Positions 31,580 to 45,059 of a stretch of DNA of 64,000 nt are shown one piece after another. Below the pieces are notes generated by a model, which saw nothing but the letters and a program-made list of their open reading frames with translations, had not been told where the DNA came from and searched no databases. Made by a program: the position numbers and the translations under genes. The stretch covers positions 17,671,971 through 17,735,970 of the forward strand of contig OX463785.1 of NCBI GenBank assembly GCA_949825025.1, in the 5' to 3' direction. Source of the stretch: Siphlonurus alternatus. Lineage: Eukaryota > Arthropoda > Insecta > Ephemeroptera > Siphlonuridae. Position 1 is the first letter of the stretch. The number at the start of each line of letters is the position of its first letter.

Positions 31580-31850
31580 TTGCATAAATGACAGGGGCAA
31601 GCAAGTTTACCCAAGTCCGTCGACTCGAAAACTCCCTTTTGCACCATGCTCCATTAATAATAACACAGGATATGGTGATTAACAAGCCTGCAAATAGGAC
31701 ATATTCCAAGGCGACGAGTGTTCTCTTTTGTGGCCTTTATTTTAATCACCGTGCCCTGTATAATAAGAATAACACAGGGCATGGTGGGTGTCAAATATAG
31801 CTGCAAATGAAAAATTTTCCAAGGTAACGAGTGTACAAAATAACCCTATA
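31580..31850. repeat. Duplicated repeat unit with a related copy at 49 kb
   Basis: Two related segments: one contains GGTGATTAACAAGCCTGCAA then TTCCAAGGCGACGAGTGT, the other TGCAAATGAAAAATTTTCCA then AGGTAACGAGTGT. Between them CACCGTGCCCTGT and ACAGGGCATGGTG form a hairpin. A third copy lies near 49070. They look like pieces of one interspersed element. Confidence 0.55.
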
Positions 31851-32566
31851 CGTAGCTCGATTTTTGAACAAATATCTTGTATTGTTCACGTATTAACTCA
31901 ATTTTAACTCTGGACAATTCTTTGTTTTCAATTTTTACTATAGCAAAATATTTCAAAGTTTTTTTTTTTTTTCCCTGTAACCAAATTTTCATAAACACAA
32001 AAAAGGTGACAATCATGATATGGCATTACAATGCAGCTTACATTGGCTACGTTCCTAAAGTGACAAGCGCTGACATGTTCTTATGGCAGGACATGTATAA
32101 TTAGCGCTCCACACATCCATCTTAATTAATCACAAAACGTGGGCGGAAGTGAACCAGCAGTAGCTATGTCGCACACTTACTATGTGCTGACAGCATAGAC
32201 AGATTACCCCATTCTACCCAGCTAATTAGCTACTAATTATGTCATATGTGATGCACATACAAACATATGTCTCAGACAGAACATTGCCCTCTATGAAAAT
32301 AATGGTCATAAAAAGTTGAAAGTTTTTTTTTTATTTTAATTGTGGTGGGTTATGTATTTTATTTTTAAAATAATATTGTAATGTGTAAGAATAGAATTCT
32401 ATATATTAGGGTCCGTATGACGACGTTATTTAATTTAAAGTAAAATCTTATAATACGTACCTTTTCAATTTAATTCTTATACTTTATGTTATATACCCCG
32501 GCGCGTGCATGCATTAATTATATATATAGGCTTACATTTTTCAATATAATATTGTATTGTTTCAAA

Positions 32567-33221
32567 TTAAAGTAAAGTGCGCGCTAGAAAAAAAAGTTGA
32601 GTTAGTATTTTCTAAAAATAGTTAAAGTAGTCCTCCATATCAAACCAAAATTCAAAAAATTCTATCTCAAATAGGTTTGCCAGAAAAAAATTGCAAAGTC
32701 AGAGTGAACGCGTCGCTTAACATGGGGCCTTACCTGACAAAAACCCTCGAATATCTCGAAAAAATACACCGTTAGGTGGTATGAAAAAAATATAGTGATG
32801 TTCTATGACCCAAGCTTTAACCAAAAACCGATTAAAAAAAATTTCTCTCGAATCCATTTTTCCGTAAAAAAATCAAGAAAATCTACCATGTTAATTCCCA
32901 TAAGATTTTTTATTATTTATTTTACGGAAAAATGGATTCGAGAGAAATTTTTTTAATCGGTTTTTGGTTAAAGCTTGGGTCATAGAACATCACTATATTT
33001 TTTTCATACCACCTAACGGTGTATTTTTTCGAGATATTCGAGGGTTTTTGTCAGGTAAGGCCCCATGTTAAGCGACGCGTTCACTCTGACTTTGGAATTT
33101 TTTTCTGGCAAACCTATTTGAGATAGAATTTTTTTAATTTTGGTTTGATATGGAGGACTACTTGAACTATTTTTAGAAAATACTAACTCAACTTTTTTTT
33201 CTAGCGCGCACTTTACTTTAA
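32567..33221. mobile_element. 655-bp near-perfect palindrome bounded by TTAA
   Basis: Two arms of about 300-310 bp are almost exact reverse complements around a loop of roughly 45 bases near 32878-32922. The tips are TTAAAGTAAAGTGCGCGCTAG-like on both sides and TTAA stands at each end. Only a handful of arm mismatches were seen, such as GTTAAAGTAG against GTTCAAGTAG. It has no credible coding capacity; short frames are by-products. It is probably a recent fold-back or TTAA-type MITE. Confidence 0.88.
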
Positions 33222-33651
33222 ACAATTGAAATAAAGTAAATAAATTTTTCATTTATACATAATACATTGCATTTGAACTATAATATTAAATTTATTAATT
33301 TATATATCTTAATCATAAATTTATTTTTAAATCGCACAAAACATTAATTATATTTTTTATTTAAATAACAAATTTATTTAATGCAAATATTGTACAAAAA
33401 TTAATAAATTACTGTAAATTATTACTTTATGTTTTTTATAAAAAATTATTATAACTATAAATTTACTGAAATGTATCCAAAATTGAAAATGAGTTTATTG
33501 ATCATGCTTGTACTAATTTAGACTTGATTAATTAACATTGATCGGAATTATACGTAAATAAAAATTATTGATAAATACAGGCGTATATATTATATAGAGT
33601 GAGTTATGTATTTAAAACTGCAAAATCTCGTTAATTTTGTTTAAATGATAA

Positions 33652-33850
33652 ATCGTTATAAATAATTAAAATACTAGTTAGTACATTACCACCTACACTA
33701 CCAGGAAAAGTTAACCTCATCCCAATGACTCCTCGAGAGTTCATCTCCATCACAGCTTCCGGTTCCGGCCGCCGGCTCGCGACACGGCGACATTTCGTCA
33801 TAATTAGCAGCCCCATTTCATCCCCGCGGCTCTGACGATGTTTTCACCAC
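33652..33850 (-). other. GC-richer island with a possible minus-strand exon
   Basis: A GC-rich patch in AT-rich DNA holds a 61-codon minus-strand frame (33631-33816) with VMEMNSRGVIGMRLTFPG. Its codons look less AT-driven than other frames nearby. I recognise no family. It could be a short 5' exon, a regulatory island, or chance. Confidence 0.25.
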
Positions 33851-35680
33851 ACACGCATTTGTAACCGTCAGATCCACTTACCAAATAATTTGTACTCTTG
33901 TAATTTAAACCACAACACAATTGGAAAATTTGTATACTGTAGTATATTATTATTACTATTTATGCAACATTTTCAATGCTATTTTCTTATAAAGATTATT
34001 AACTTATAAAAAAAGTAATGCAAGAGAAAAAATAAATAATTTTTATTATACAAATAGTAAGTAAAATTATTTTATATTATCTATGTTTTTGAAATACTGA
34101 AATCAATTTTATTATTTAATTTTTATTTTTGTAGTAAATTCAAATTTTCCATACTGTTCTGGATATAGACTTGCTTCTATATATAATAGTTAACATGTAC
34201 TTTAGAGTTTAATAATTTAATAATGCTGCTAAAATATTAAAATTTAATGTTGTAATTATTGTCAACATTTTTTTACGTTGTGGAGTTATAAATAAACTTT
34301 TTTTTTTTTTTAGTTTATATATTTATTTTATGATTAAATTTGTATTAACTAAGCCAATATTGAGTAGTATTAGGGAGTTTTTTTAAAAAAAAAACTAAAA
34401 ACTGCTCCAGCAAAGGTCTTGCATTTTTTTAATCGTATAATAACAAATTACCTGCCTAACATGCATTATATTATAGTCATGATACAACTATAAGCATTAT
34501 AATATTGAAGATGCATTAGCTAAAATTGTAATATAAATTATTTTTACTAATTTTGAAATTTCAGTATACTATTAATTTTTGTATTAAATAATGTATACAA
34601 TATAAATTTTCTCTTATTTATTTATTTTTTGCATTATTTCATCCACCAAAATTTGATTATTTCTATGCAGAGTTGTTAGTTTTGACAAATGCCGATAGAA
34701 AGCGCCAGCATGAATCAAATTGACGATTCACTTTTCAATAAATTCGGATAAATTTTTATCAATTTATTTGGTGGATTTTTCAAAAATTAATACATAATAA
34801 AAAAATTGAACTCTGGAAAGGCAATTAAGAGTAGAAAAATCTTAATCAAATCTTAACAATCGTAATACAAAATACTGACAAAGAGTATTTTTAATTGTAA
34901 CCATGCGAATATGAAGTAAAAAAATTATTACTGCATGTTACCATTTATTTTTTTTTTCAAGTGTTTATTAAAATTAATAACAAATTTAGTTAAATTTAAA
35001 TACTATAATATTAATGATGATTTTATTTGTAATTTGTTATAAATTTGAAGTAACGGAATTTGATAATATAATTATTTTTAAAGATACGCAGAATGAGGAT
35101 ATAATAATAAAATACAATGCAAAAGTTAATATTTTTATGTTTTTAATTTATAAAAAAAAGTATGCATATTAGAAGATTGCTGAAACAATCTGTGCTACTT
35201 AGCTGATGAGCATTTAATCCTGATTTGATCTTAGAAAATTGACAATTTAATTTTTTTTTAGCTAAACATTAAAACTCTGAATTATATAAAATGCATAAAT
35301 TTAATTAAGCTAATTTGAATTAAATTTCTTGTACAAAAGTGATATGTGTTCGAGTATTTTATTAGGCCTACAGTTAATATTTCCATATGGAAGAAAGATT
35401 TCTACCTAACTTAATTAACATTCAAATTTTATATTTATTTAGTTATTGACACCTCAGGAATTTAAAGCACGAATTTTTACATGATCTGCTAGAGCTCGTC
35501 AGAGAAGCATATTTTATAATTAGAGAGATACAGATTTACAATTTTAGGAGAGGTAAGAACTAAAAATAACACCCATGCAGTCCATCAATCACCCAAAAAA
35601 TGAAGCTTCCATCGACTATATTATATATGGTAATTAACACTCACAAACAAGGCAGGGGTAACGTTTGCCACGTAGTCCAG
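33851..35680. other. AT-rich intergenic DNA
   Basis: Very AT-rich with long T and A runs. No gene or repeat family was recognised. Confidence 0.5.
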
Positions 35681-35989
35681 AATGGAGTATTGACCTCAAT
35701 TTTTTTTATTGCAGAAATGGATAGAGCGTGCAAAGTTATGCTCCCCTGATTTTTTTGAGCCCGGGAACCATTTTTAAAAAATTATTGAATGTCCTTTTTG
35801 TGACGTCACGCGGCGGCAAGTCCTATCTTTTTGTTAAGGAGCGGCGTCTCGTGACGTCACAAAAAGAACTTTCAATAATTTTTTAAAAATAGTTCCCGTG
35901 CTCTAAAAAATCTGAAAAAAATCAGGGTAGCACAACTTTGCCCGCTCTATCCATTTCTGTAATAAAAAAATTGAGGTCAATACTCTATT
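35681..35989. mobile_element. GACGTCAC-core MITE, well preserved
   Basis: Tips AATGGAGTATTGACCTCAAT and the inverse. The arms then read TTATTGCAGAAATGGATAGA, GTTATGCT and GAGCCCGGGAAC, and meet at TGACGTCACGCGGCGGCAAG opposite GGCGTCTCGTGACGTCA. The arms are about 145 bp with a very small loop. Confidence 0.9.
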
Positions 35990-36359
35990 CCAAATCACCA
36001 GAATATGTATAGTTTATTCTTTAATTGAAACCTTTACATCAATATAAATATATATATTGTAGTCAATAGCTCAAAGCTAGCAGGATCAAAGAGAGTAAGT
36101 GGGTATAAGAAATAATAATAATGAAAAAAGTGATCAATGCCACCGTGTCACGGTGACGATGAGAAGGAGGCTGCAGGCTAAAATACGAGTAGACCATTTC
36201 TTGCAAAATTTTCAGTAAAACAAACTACATAGTCTTGAAACGATGAAAAATAATTCTCGCTTCTATGATGAGTGACAATACAAGCTAGGCTGCATGCTCG
36301 AAGCTATCATTCCAATATAGAAGACAAGTGACAAACATAACTGCAGTCATACGTCACTC

Positions 36360-36480
36360 CTCCACATTGACCCCCCGCCTAGGGGTGGGTGAGGGTGGCT
36401 CTTGACAGGCCGTGGGATCGCTCAGGTGTCCACCCACCCCTGGGGTGCATGCAACCAACCCCCCCCCCCCCTGCAGCAGT
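36360..36480. other. GC-rich inverted-repeat patch
   Basis: CCCCGCCTAGGGGTGGGTGAG and CCACCCACCCCTGGGG can pair; a C run of 14 follows at 36460. It contrasts strongly with the surroundings. Its function is unknown. Confidence 0.4.
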
Positions 36481-37410
36481 GTTGTTGTTTGTGACACGCG
36501 ATTGTAGTGGCTGCTACAGTAACCCCTAACACGACCAATGCTTTGTTACAGTAAATGTGACCTCACCCAGAACGAGAATTGTTTTTTATTTATGTTTATT
36601 TACTAACATAATGTTCTGGAAACAAATTTTTATTTTATTTAGTATATTTTCTGGATAAATTCAAAGCATAAAAAATAATTACCTCAAGCAATTGAAATCG
36701 AGATGAGTTCTACAAGGAAAACCATAATACTATATAGCAGATGATTTAAAAATTAGATTCTGTATTATATAACAGTTAGTTATTTCTTAATATAATTAAT
36801 AATTTTGAAACTCATATTTTTGAAGTATCAGTTTCAAAGGAATTGTATTTTTTTATTAAAAAATAAAATATCTAAATTTCAGTTCTTAAATTTTTATTTG
36901 TGTTTGTATAGATATGTATTGTATAGAGATTATAGATGTACAAAAATTAAAATTGTCAATTAAAATAAAATCGTATGAAATTATGCTAACGCAGTATTGT
37001 TATTTGGTAAATTACAAGCATAAAAAAAATTAGCATGTAAGCTATAAGAACTGAATTTATATACCGTTCGACAAATTTGAGCAATATTTCAATGGCAGTC
37101 TGATTAAAAAAAATACATGATTTATCATTAATTTTGCTAATTATATTTTGAAAGTATCAGTTATAAAGCAATTATATCTTTTTATTAGAAGAAACTTTTC
37201 ATAAAATTGAGTAATTTTAAAAACTATGGTTATTCAATTTAAAATATTTATGTCTTTAAAAGGTTTAATTTGATGTAGAAAGTCTTATTTGCTAATTTAA
37301 AAAAATAAACAGTATCTATTTATATGCTAAAACAAAAAGTTTTGTCATTTTCAAATTTCTGTACCTTGCATTAATTAATATAAAAATAAAATTATTATAA
37401 TGATAGTTAA
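36481..37410. other. AT-rich intergenic DNA
   Basis: Nothing was recognised apart from AT-rich sequence. Confidence 0.5.
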
Positions 37411-37733
37411 TAATGAAGTATTGTCCTCAATTTTTTTTATTGCAGAAATGGATAGAGGGTGAAAAGTTATGCTACCCTGATTTTTTTCAAATTTTTTAGA
37501 GCCCGGGAACTATTTTTAAAAAATTATTGAAAGTTCTTTTTGTGACGTCACGAGACGCCGCTCCTTAAGAAAAAGATAGGACTTGCCGCCGCGTGACGTC
37601 ACAAAAAGAACTTTCAATAATTTTTTAAAAATAGTTCCCGAGTTCTAATTAAATCTGAAAAAAATCAGGGTAGCATAACTTTGCACGCTCTATCCATTTC
37701 TGCAATAACAAATTTTGAGGACAATACTTAATT
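37411..37733. mobile_element. GACGTCAC-core MITE, well preserved
   Basis: Same family as 35681-35989: tips TAATGAAGTATTGTCCTCAA and inverse, arms with TTATTGCAGAAATGGATAGA and AGAGCCCGGGAACTA, core GTGACGTCACGAGACGCCGC opposite GCCGCCGCGTGACGTCAC. The central insert reads in the opposite sense to the 35.7-kb copy. Confidence 0.9.
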
Positions 37734-39534
37734 ATGAGTTATATTTGAAATGCAAGCAAGTGCATAATAAATTCCTAACTTATTTGAAAAATATGTTACT
37801 CAACATTTTGCCTTGATTACAATAAAGGCTAGTACGTAATGTATATTAGGCATTCAATTTTATAAGACATGCATTATCCCTAAACACACATTTTATTGTA
37901 ATGAAAAGTTACATTTATGTAAATATTATAACATTATAAAAAAATGAAAGTAGAAAATATTGAGCTGACGTGACAGATTTTTCAGTTTTTATTTTATGTA
38001 AATTTTCATAGTCATTACATTACCGGTACTTGATAGAAGAGTATAAACCTAACCCTATATAGAATTGCATACAACTCCCTCCTTTATATAAAAAAAAGAA
38101 ACCCTCTCGCAATGTTTCCTCAAGCGCCCCTAATCGCCTATTTCTCCCTCCCACCCCTTTAGATCGGCGCTACACTTGCAACTTTCCTGTATAACGACGG
38201 GGGGTGAGAAATACTGCCCCTCCCACTTTAACATTACATACACCCCGGGCGACCGTATAACATCTGCCTTCAAATATGTAGGAGTGGTGATAGCAAAATA
38301 TTCTTCTTACCTCGATAGGAAATTATTTATCATTGCATTTTCCTTGCTATTTTAAAAAATAGTTTTCGATTCATCATAGAAATTTATTATCAAATTTGCT
38401 ACAGATTTGTTCAATATATAACGTTTCACTTGAATATAAAAATATAATTGCAGATTTGCACAATACATACAAGAGCAAATCCTACATAAGTATAAGATTC
38501 AACGTATTGTTATCAGCTGCAGTATTTGTATATTATTTAGTTACATTGCTTTAGTTCACTCTTATTCATTTTTTATTGGTCATTTATATTAAATATACGT
38601 AACAGCCAAGGTTATAACATATATTTACTTGTATAATTTCATTAATTTCCGATGTGGTATTACGGACAGAATAGATAGATATCCATGTACAGAGGCCACG
38701 GAGTGATTTTACTATTATACTATCACGTTTTAATTATTGCCTTCGAGAAAATTATTTATATAATATTTTTGTATATTTTTAAAATTATATTAACATAAAT
38801 ATGTAATTATGTAGAAAAAATAAAATATTTATACTTTTTGTAATTAATCAATAATATTATTTTTAATAAATTATATTAAAAAAAATGTTTTTTGCCAAAA
38901 AATTGTAATATTATTTTATAAATTCACTTGTAATTTTTTATCATAACTATATAATACGATTTCGATTCACCGACACTGCCGAGCCATAACAATATTTCCT
39001 CGGGGGTTATTCGAATTTGTCCCAGGGGTGGCGATGTATGTCGCCCCCCCGGAGTTTCCCATCTGCCCACCACCCCCTGCTCGGGAGGGATGGAGCAAAT
39101 CTAATGCAATGTGCAGTAACACTTGTTCAGTCATGAATCATTGTTGTTCAGAATTCCAGCGCTGATTCAAACTGTATTTGACAAATTGTATTTTTTTTTT
39201 AAATATAAACATTTATTATTAATTTAATAAATTATATAAATATAAAATATTTTTTAAATATGTTTTATTTTAAACTTTTTTAATCTTTTGAAAAAAAGTA
39301 AATATTTTTTATGTATTAATACATAAATAAACGTATATGAACCTTGTAAAATGAAACATGGCTCGCAAAAATTATATGTGGTAGTTAACACTCAAATCCA
39401 ATAATATTTCAATTTTTTAATGATATATAAAAAAATCACGAATATGAAATTCTTAATGCACCCTTTTCGATAATTTTATTAAGTTATAATTGTAATAGAA
39501 ATTATAAATTCACTTTGACATTAATCCCATGTAT
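37734..39534. other. AT-rich DNA with two GC-rich patches
   Basis: GC-rich patches at about 38100-38265 and 38980-39095 contain CCCCTCCCACTTT and GTCGCCCCCCCGGAG respectively. No reading frame or repeat family was recognised in them. The rest is AT-rich. Confidence 0.4.
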
Positions 39535-40529
39535 CAGAGTCTTCTGCGCGCAATGTTTCTAACAAAACATTGTTCAATGTCTGTCGCGTGGTGTAATTTT
39601 CGATTGTTGAACGCGAGAAAGGAAAAAAATAAACAAACTTCGCTGTTTACAATTTTTTGCCGGTGGCGGCGCCACCAGCGAGCGGTAATTATCAAGGGAA
39701 GCATTATGAATAACATGAAAAACTAATAGAAATAATTAGAAAATTGAGGACATGTTTTCAAAAATCAAGTGAAATGGAAAAAAAACATGCGCGGCAATTT
39801 TATAGAAAAAATTAAGAATTTTTAACGGTTTTTTATCATTGAAACGGTCGAAGAAATGTGGAGCGATAACCATGGTGTAAGTTAATGTATATCATTTCTG
39901 TGTTCCCAAGGGCTTGTAAGCTCTAAAATCTTTTAGCTAGCAGTTCTGGCAGGACTTGGCTGCCCTTACCAGCCACACCAGTGTCCATTTGTTGATTTAT
40001 TTAAAAATAAAAAGCAATATAATAGGGTTTTAAAATTGTACCTTTGAATTTCTTATATCCTGAAGATATAGCAGTAATTCGATAATTTACAAGTTTCTAT
40101 GCTTTTAGACTTTAATGCTGGAGTGACTGGAGTCCCATCTAACATCTATGATTGCATAGAATCACATTAAAGGCAATGAAACGCCAACCTCAGTCTGCGT
40201 CGTCTTTTCTATGTGCTAAAAATAAGATAAATTACCGTTATATTTACTAATAATTAATTTTTTACATTACCTGGATCAATGTAGTACGAAATAATGATAT
40301 TTTTTTATACTTTTGGTGTGATATTTTGGAAGTTATCGTTACATTTAGGCGTCAACTCGCGAATTTCCTATGTTAAACAATGGCACATAGTCAACAAAAA
40401 CCGCTCGCTAGTGGCGCCTCTGGTCACTCTGGCGGGCGCAAAATGGAACTAAAGCGTCACGCAATAATCGGGCCACGCGACAGACATTGAACAATGTTTT
40501 GTTAGAAACATTGCGCGCAGAAGACTCTG
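39535..40529. mobile_element. hAT-like non-autonomous transposon with 8-bp target duplication
   Basis: A 995-bp element with termini CAGAGTCTTCTGCGCGCAAT and exact inverse; the inverted repeats are perfect for more than 50 bp. CCATGTAT flanks both ends as a perfect 8-bp direct repeat (39527-39534 and 40530-40537). The 8-bp duplication and CAG-type ends are hallmarks of the hAT superfamily. Subterminal arms (GGCGCCACCAGCGAGCGGT against ACCGCTCGCTAGTGGCGCC) add to the fold. No transposase frame is present. Confidence 0.9.
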
Positions 40530-40924
40530 CCATGTATTAAGAAAATACTAATCAAATTTATGGCATTGGTGTTGGTAAAGAATGCTCGCAGGACTGCATG
40601 CTTGATAGAAAAATAAGGATAAAATTCTAATTTTTTGCCTTCATTACACTCGGCATACTGTATGGGAAGGATTTCAGTTTTTGATAAAACGAATTTTGAC
40701 ATCACGACATTTGTGGACTACACAAATCGCTCAGACGCCCTCGTTAGCTAATTTACATTTAGTGCATTATTCCCAATGAACTTAGCATATAATTATAATT
40801 TGGTACTTAAAATTTCTTAATGCCAATATCTTTGAGAATAGCCTCTCATAATGTTAACCTTTTCAATGTTTTGTTCATCTAACCTCCCTGACTGCACAAT
40901 TTGTGTATTTAAATCCACACAACC

Positions 40925-41050
40925 CCCACACTGTTGCTGAGTGTTCTTCCAAGGCGAGGGAGGCGCTACCCCGGCGCCTGCTTAGCATTCATGGCGCCTC
41001 CCGCGGATCTGAGCGCTCAGCCGCGAGACGTGACGGTTTTTAAATCACTT
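40925..41050. other. GC-rich island
   Basis: Contains GGCGCTACCCCGGCGCC and GGCGCCTCCCGCGGATCTG, which can partly pair. No frame was recognised. It may be a regulatory island or a remnant inverted repeat. Confidence 0.35.
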
Positions 41051-41816
41051 TGCCAGGATCAACAAGAGGAATATAATATGTAGAAATGAAATTGTATGTT
41101 GGTTTGTGACGAGGGAATTTTGTTATGGGAATCAATCTTACTTCATTGAGTACTTCACTTAGAAATGTGCTTTATTAACTGAACATGGTATATTTAAATA
41201 ATAAAAAAAAAATGTCCTAAATTGTTAAAATGAAAATAAAATTACAATACAAAATATGCAATACAACTAATAAAAATTTAATTTTTAATTTTAAAAATTA
41301 CATTTTGCATGCCAAAAACTAAATTTGAAATGGCAACTGAAAATATATTACAATAATTTATTTTTATATTATTTATGCTTTCATTAATGAAATAATGTTT
41401 TTTATTTGTATAAATATTTTAATTAAAAAATCATAGTGTACTTTTTATACTAATTGCTGACTAAAATTTCATCAGATGGAAGCAGGAACTTCCCGATTCC
41501 TCGGTTACTAAATATAATTTAAATAAATTATTAATACAATGTTATTTATTTACTCATTTCTTGATTTTAATACCTAATTGTTTCACTTTGTCATACAAAA
41601 AAGTTTTTGTAAATGATACAGATTTAAAATCTGCAACCAAATAATTTTAACAAAAATTCAGGAAATATAATTGAAAATTAGAATACATTTTAAACAAAAC
41701 CCATTACTGAAAATAATTTATACTATAGTCAAATTATCTGCAATTATTAGAGAATATCAAGAAATCATTGAGAATTCATGTAAACACATGTTTATGTAAT
41801 ATATAATAATGTTGGG
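41051..41816. other. AT-rich intergenic DNA
   Basis: Nothing was recognised. Confidence 0.5.
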
Positions 41817-41876
41817 ATGGTAAAACTACGACATATAAAAATTACATGGTAAAACTACGACATATAAAAATTACGC
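41817..41876. repeat. 30-bp tandem duplication
   Basis: ATGGTAAAACTACGACATAT and the following AAAAATTAC occur twice in direct succession, identical. Confidence 0.9.
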
Positions 41877-42037
41877 AGTATATACAGCAGTAGCAACGTT
41901 GTTATGACAGTGTATAATAATTCATATATGCGATTATATTTCACGGACGGTGACAACTCCAACCAGCTCCCATGGGAATTTAACGTGTTGAAAATATTGC
42001 CATGGTCATACACCAGCTTCTGCGTTGATTAGTGAGT

Positions 42038-42959
<922 letters not shown>

Positions 42960-43430
42960 CAAAGTTGGATTAACATTCCATGATTCCATTTTCAATGTAT
43001 TTTGCCGTATACTGAATTAATTAACATAATTCAAAGTAATTTAATACTCCATTGTCTATGTATTTTGCCCTATAACTGAACATATAAATAAAAGATAAAA
43101 TACTCCACTCTCGGCACTCTCTATGTATTTTACCCTATAATTGAACATAATTCAAAGATGATACTCCACTATATATGCATTTTGCTTATAACTGAAGATA
43201 ATTAAAAAAAATTATGCTCCATTGTCCATGTATTTTGCCTAAATTATTAAATATAATTCAAAGGAATTCAATACTCCACTAAGCACGTATTTTGCCCTAA
43301 TGACTGAAGATACTACAAAGATGATACTCCATTGTCCATGTATTTGCCCTATACTGAACATAATTAAAATATGATACTCCATTATGCATTTTGCCCAATA
43401 CTGAAGATAAATCAGCTTATTTAACCCTAA
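42960..43430. repeat. Degenerate tandem repeat, unit about 55-70 bp
   Basis: About eight decayed copies of a unit containing ATACTCCATTGTCCATGTAT, TTTTGCCCTATA, ACTGAA and ATAATTCAAAG. Unit length varies by small indels. Confidence 0.8.
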
Positions 43431-43630
43431 ATTGGCTCCACCACTGGTTACAACAGAAGGTTTATTCTCTCACCACGTCAAACTGACGATGACCCCCCTT
43501 GCTAATCAGCTGATAATTAGAACGTCTGGGAGCGTGCAGATGCTGCGGGGAGCACAACATGCCAACGACACATGGGCTGGCACGCAACGTTGACTCGATA
43601 TATCATCAGTCACGTGACCTAGTACTTACT
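43431..43630. promoter_or_regulatory. GC-richer block with homeobox and E-box motifs
   Basis: GCTAATCAGCTGATAATTAG at 43501-43520 combines a CAGCTG E-box with two TAAT cores in near-palindromic order; GTCACGTGAC lies at about 43609. The block looks unlike the AT background. A regulatory role is speculative. Confidence 0.3.
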
Positions 43631-45059
43631 CTCAGAGACACTTTCGAGTTATGTACTTCAGAAAATTATTCTCAATTTGCTTGTTAGACATTAGGGACAT
43701 GTGTAAAGATGGATTATGGTTAGCATCCTTGTATATAATGTGCCTCATTTGAGATGGGAATGCGAGAGTTTTCAAATGTTAAAAGGAAATACAGAATATT
43801 ATTTATTGCTCATTATTGATTTAATATATTAAAAAATATAATGATTACTGTAGGTACATTTTAATAATATATATTTACATTTTATTATTTAAATTAATAT
43901 TAAATTTCATAATAAAATCGTATTAGTACATAATAATGTTGGGTAGTAGAGAAGATGTTATAATTATGAATTATGCTGTAAGCTGTACGACTCGTAACAG
44001 TTGTCTCGATTGCACTTTTAGAAGTCTTATTTTCTTTTACTCCAATGCAAATTTTATTAGTATTGTTAACAAATTAAAAATTTGTAAATAATTTATTTAA
44101 AAGAAAAATTGATAAAATATAATACTATTTTATATTAATATTATATTTCATTAGCTAACTTATTTAAATACCAGTAATTATCTATTTTTTTTTCACGATT
44201 ATTTCTAAACAAAAATATAAAACTTTTTGGAAATAATTAAAGGCTTTTTTTTGTAAAATATAGACTTTCAATTGAAATGCACGAACCAAGCTGTAAAATT
44301 AATTCCCATTTGTATTCGGTACTAAAGTAAGATTATCATTACATTTCTTCACTTATATAAATGAATTGATATTTACAACAACACTTCATTACATTTTATC
44401 GAAATTTGCAGTAAAAAGAGTGAATATTTGGCGTTCGTCCAATGAACGTTGTATAATTATTTAGATGTTGGCAACAAAGAGAAACAAATTGTTAACATTT
44501 CATAAAGTATTGTTTTAATTAGTAGTCTAATTTAATTACAATTTTAATTACTTTTTACAAGATTACTTAATTTCTGTAACCCAAAACAACACACCTAACA
44601 AGATTTAACAAGCAATTTAAATGACAAATTGGTATTTTTATAAAGAAATGTGTACCTCTATGGTATAATATATTTAATTTAATAATAGTGTAGTTTAAGT
44701 ATGGAAAATGTTTAATGTTTAAAATGTTGGGCTTAAACTTTATCTGAAATTTTCTGATAGGATTTTATGGGTCTCTTCCAAACTGGAGCGCCCAAATATT
44801 TAAGACATGTACGCAGAAATTTTGGCTTTTTTTAACGAGGAAACGGCAATTTAATTAACATTGGGAGAATCACAATTAAGAACAATAAATTCTCTATGGA
44901 TGGCAACACTTATGAAGCTAGAATATTTTTTTAATACGTGTCTGAAAGCATTTGACAAATAATTATAGTGTTAATTGTCATTTTTGTAAAATTATGTTGT
45001 GTATAATATGCTGTTAGAGCATTTACATGATTTTATAATCCTCGCTTGACCACGTATTT
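43631..45059. other. AT-rich intergenic DNA
   Basis: Nothing was recognised. Confidence 0.5.

Noticed and set aside
33013..33252. 79-codon minus-strand frame
   Set aside because: It lies in one arm of the 655-bp palindrome; the mirrored arm does not support a protein and no family is recognised.
39529..39726. Overlapping plus and minus frames of 60-65 codons
   Set aside because: They fall in the terminal and subterminal repeats of the hAT-like element, not in a transposase.
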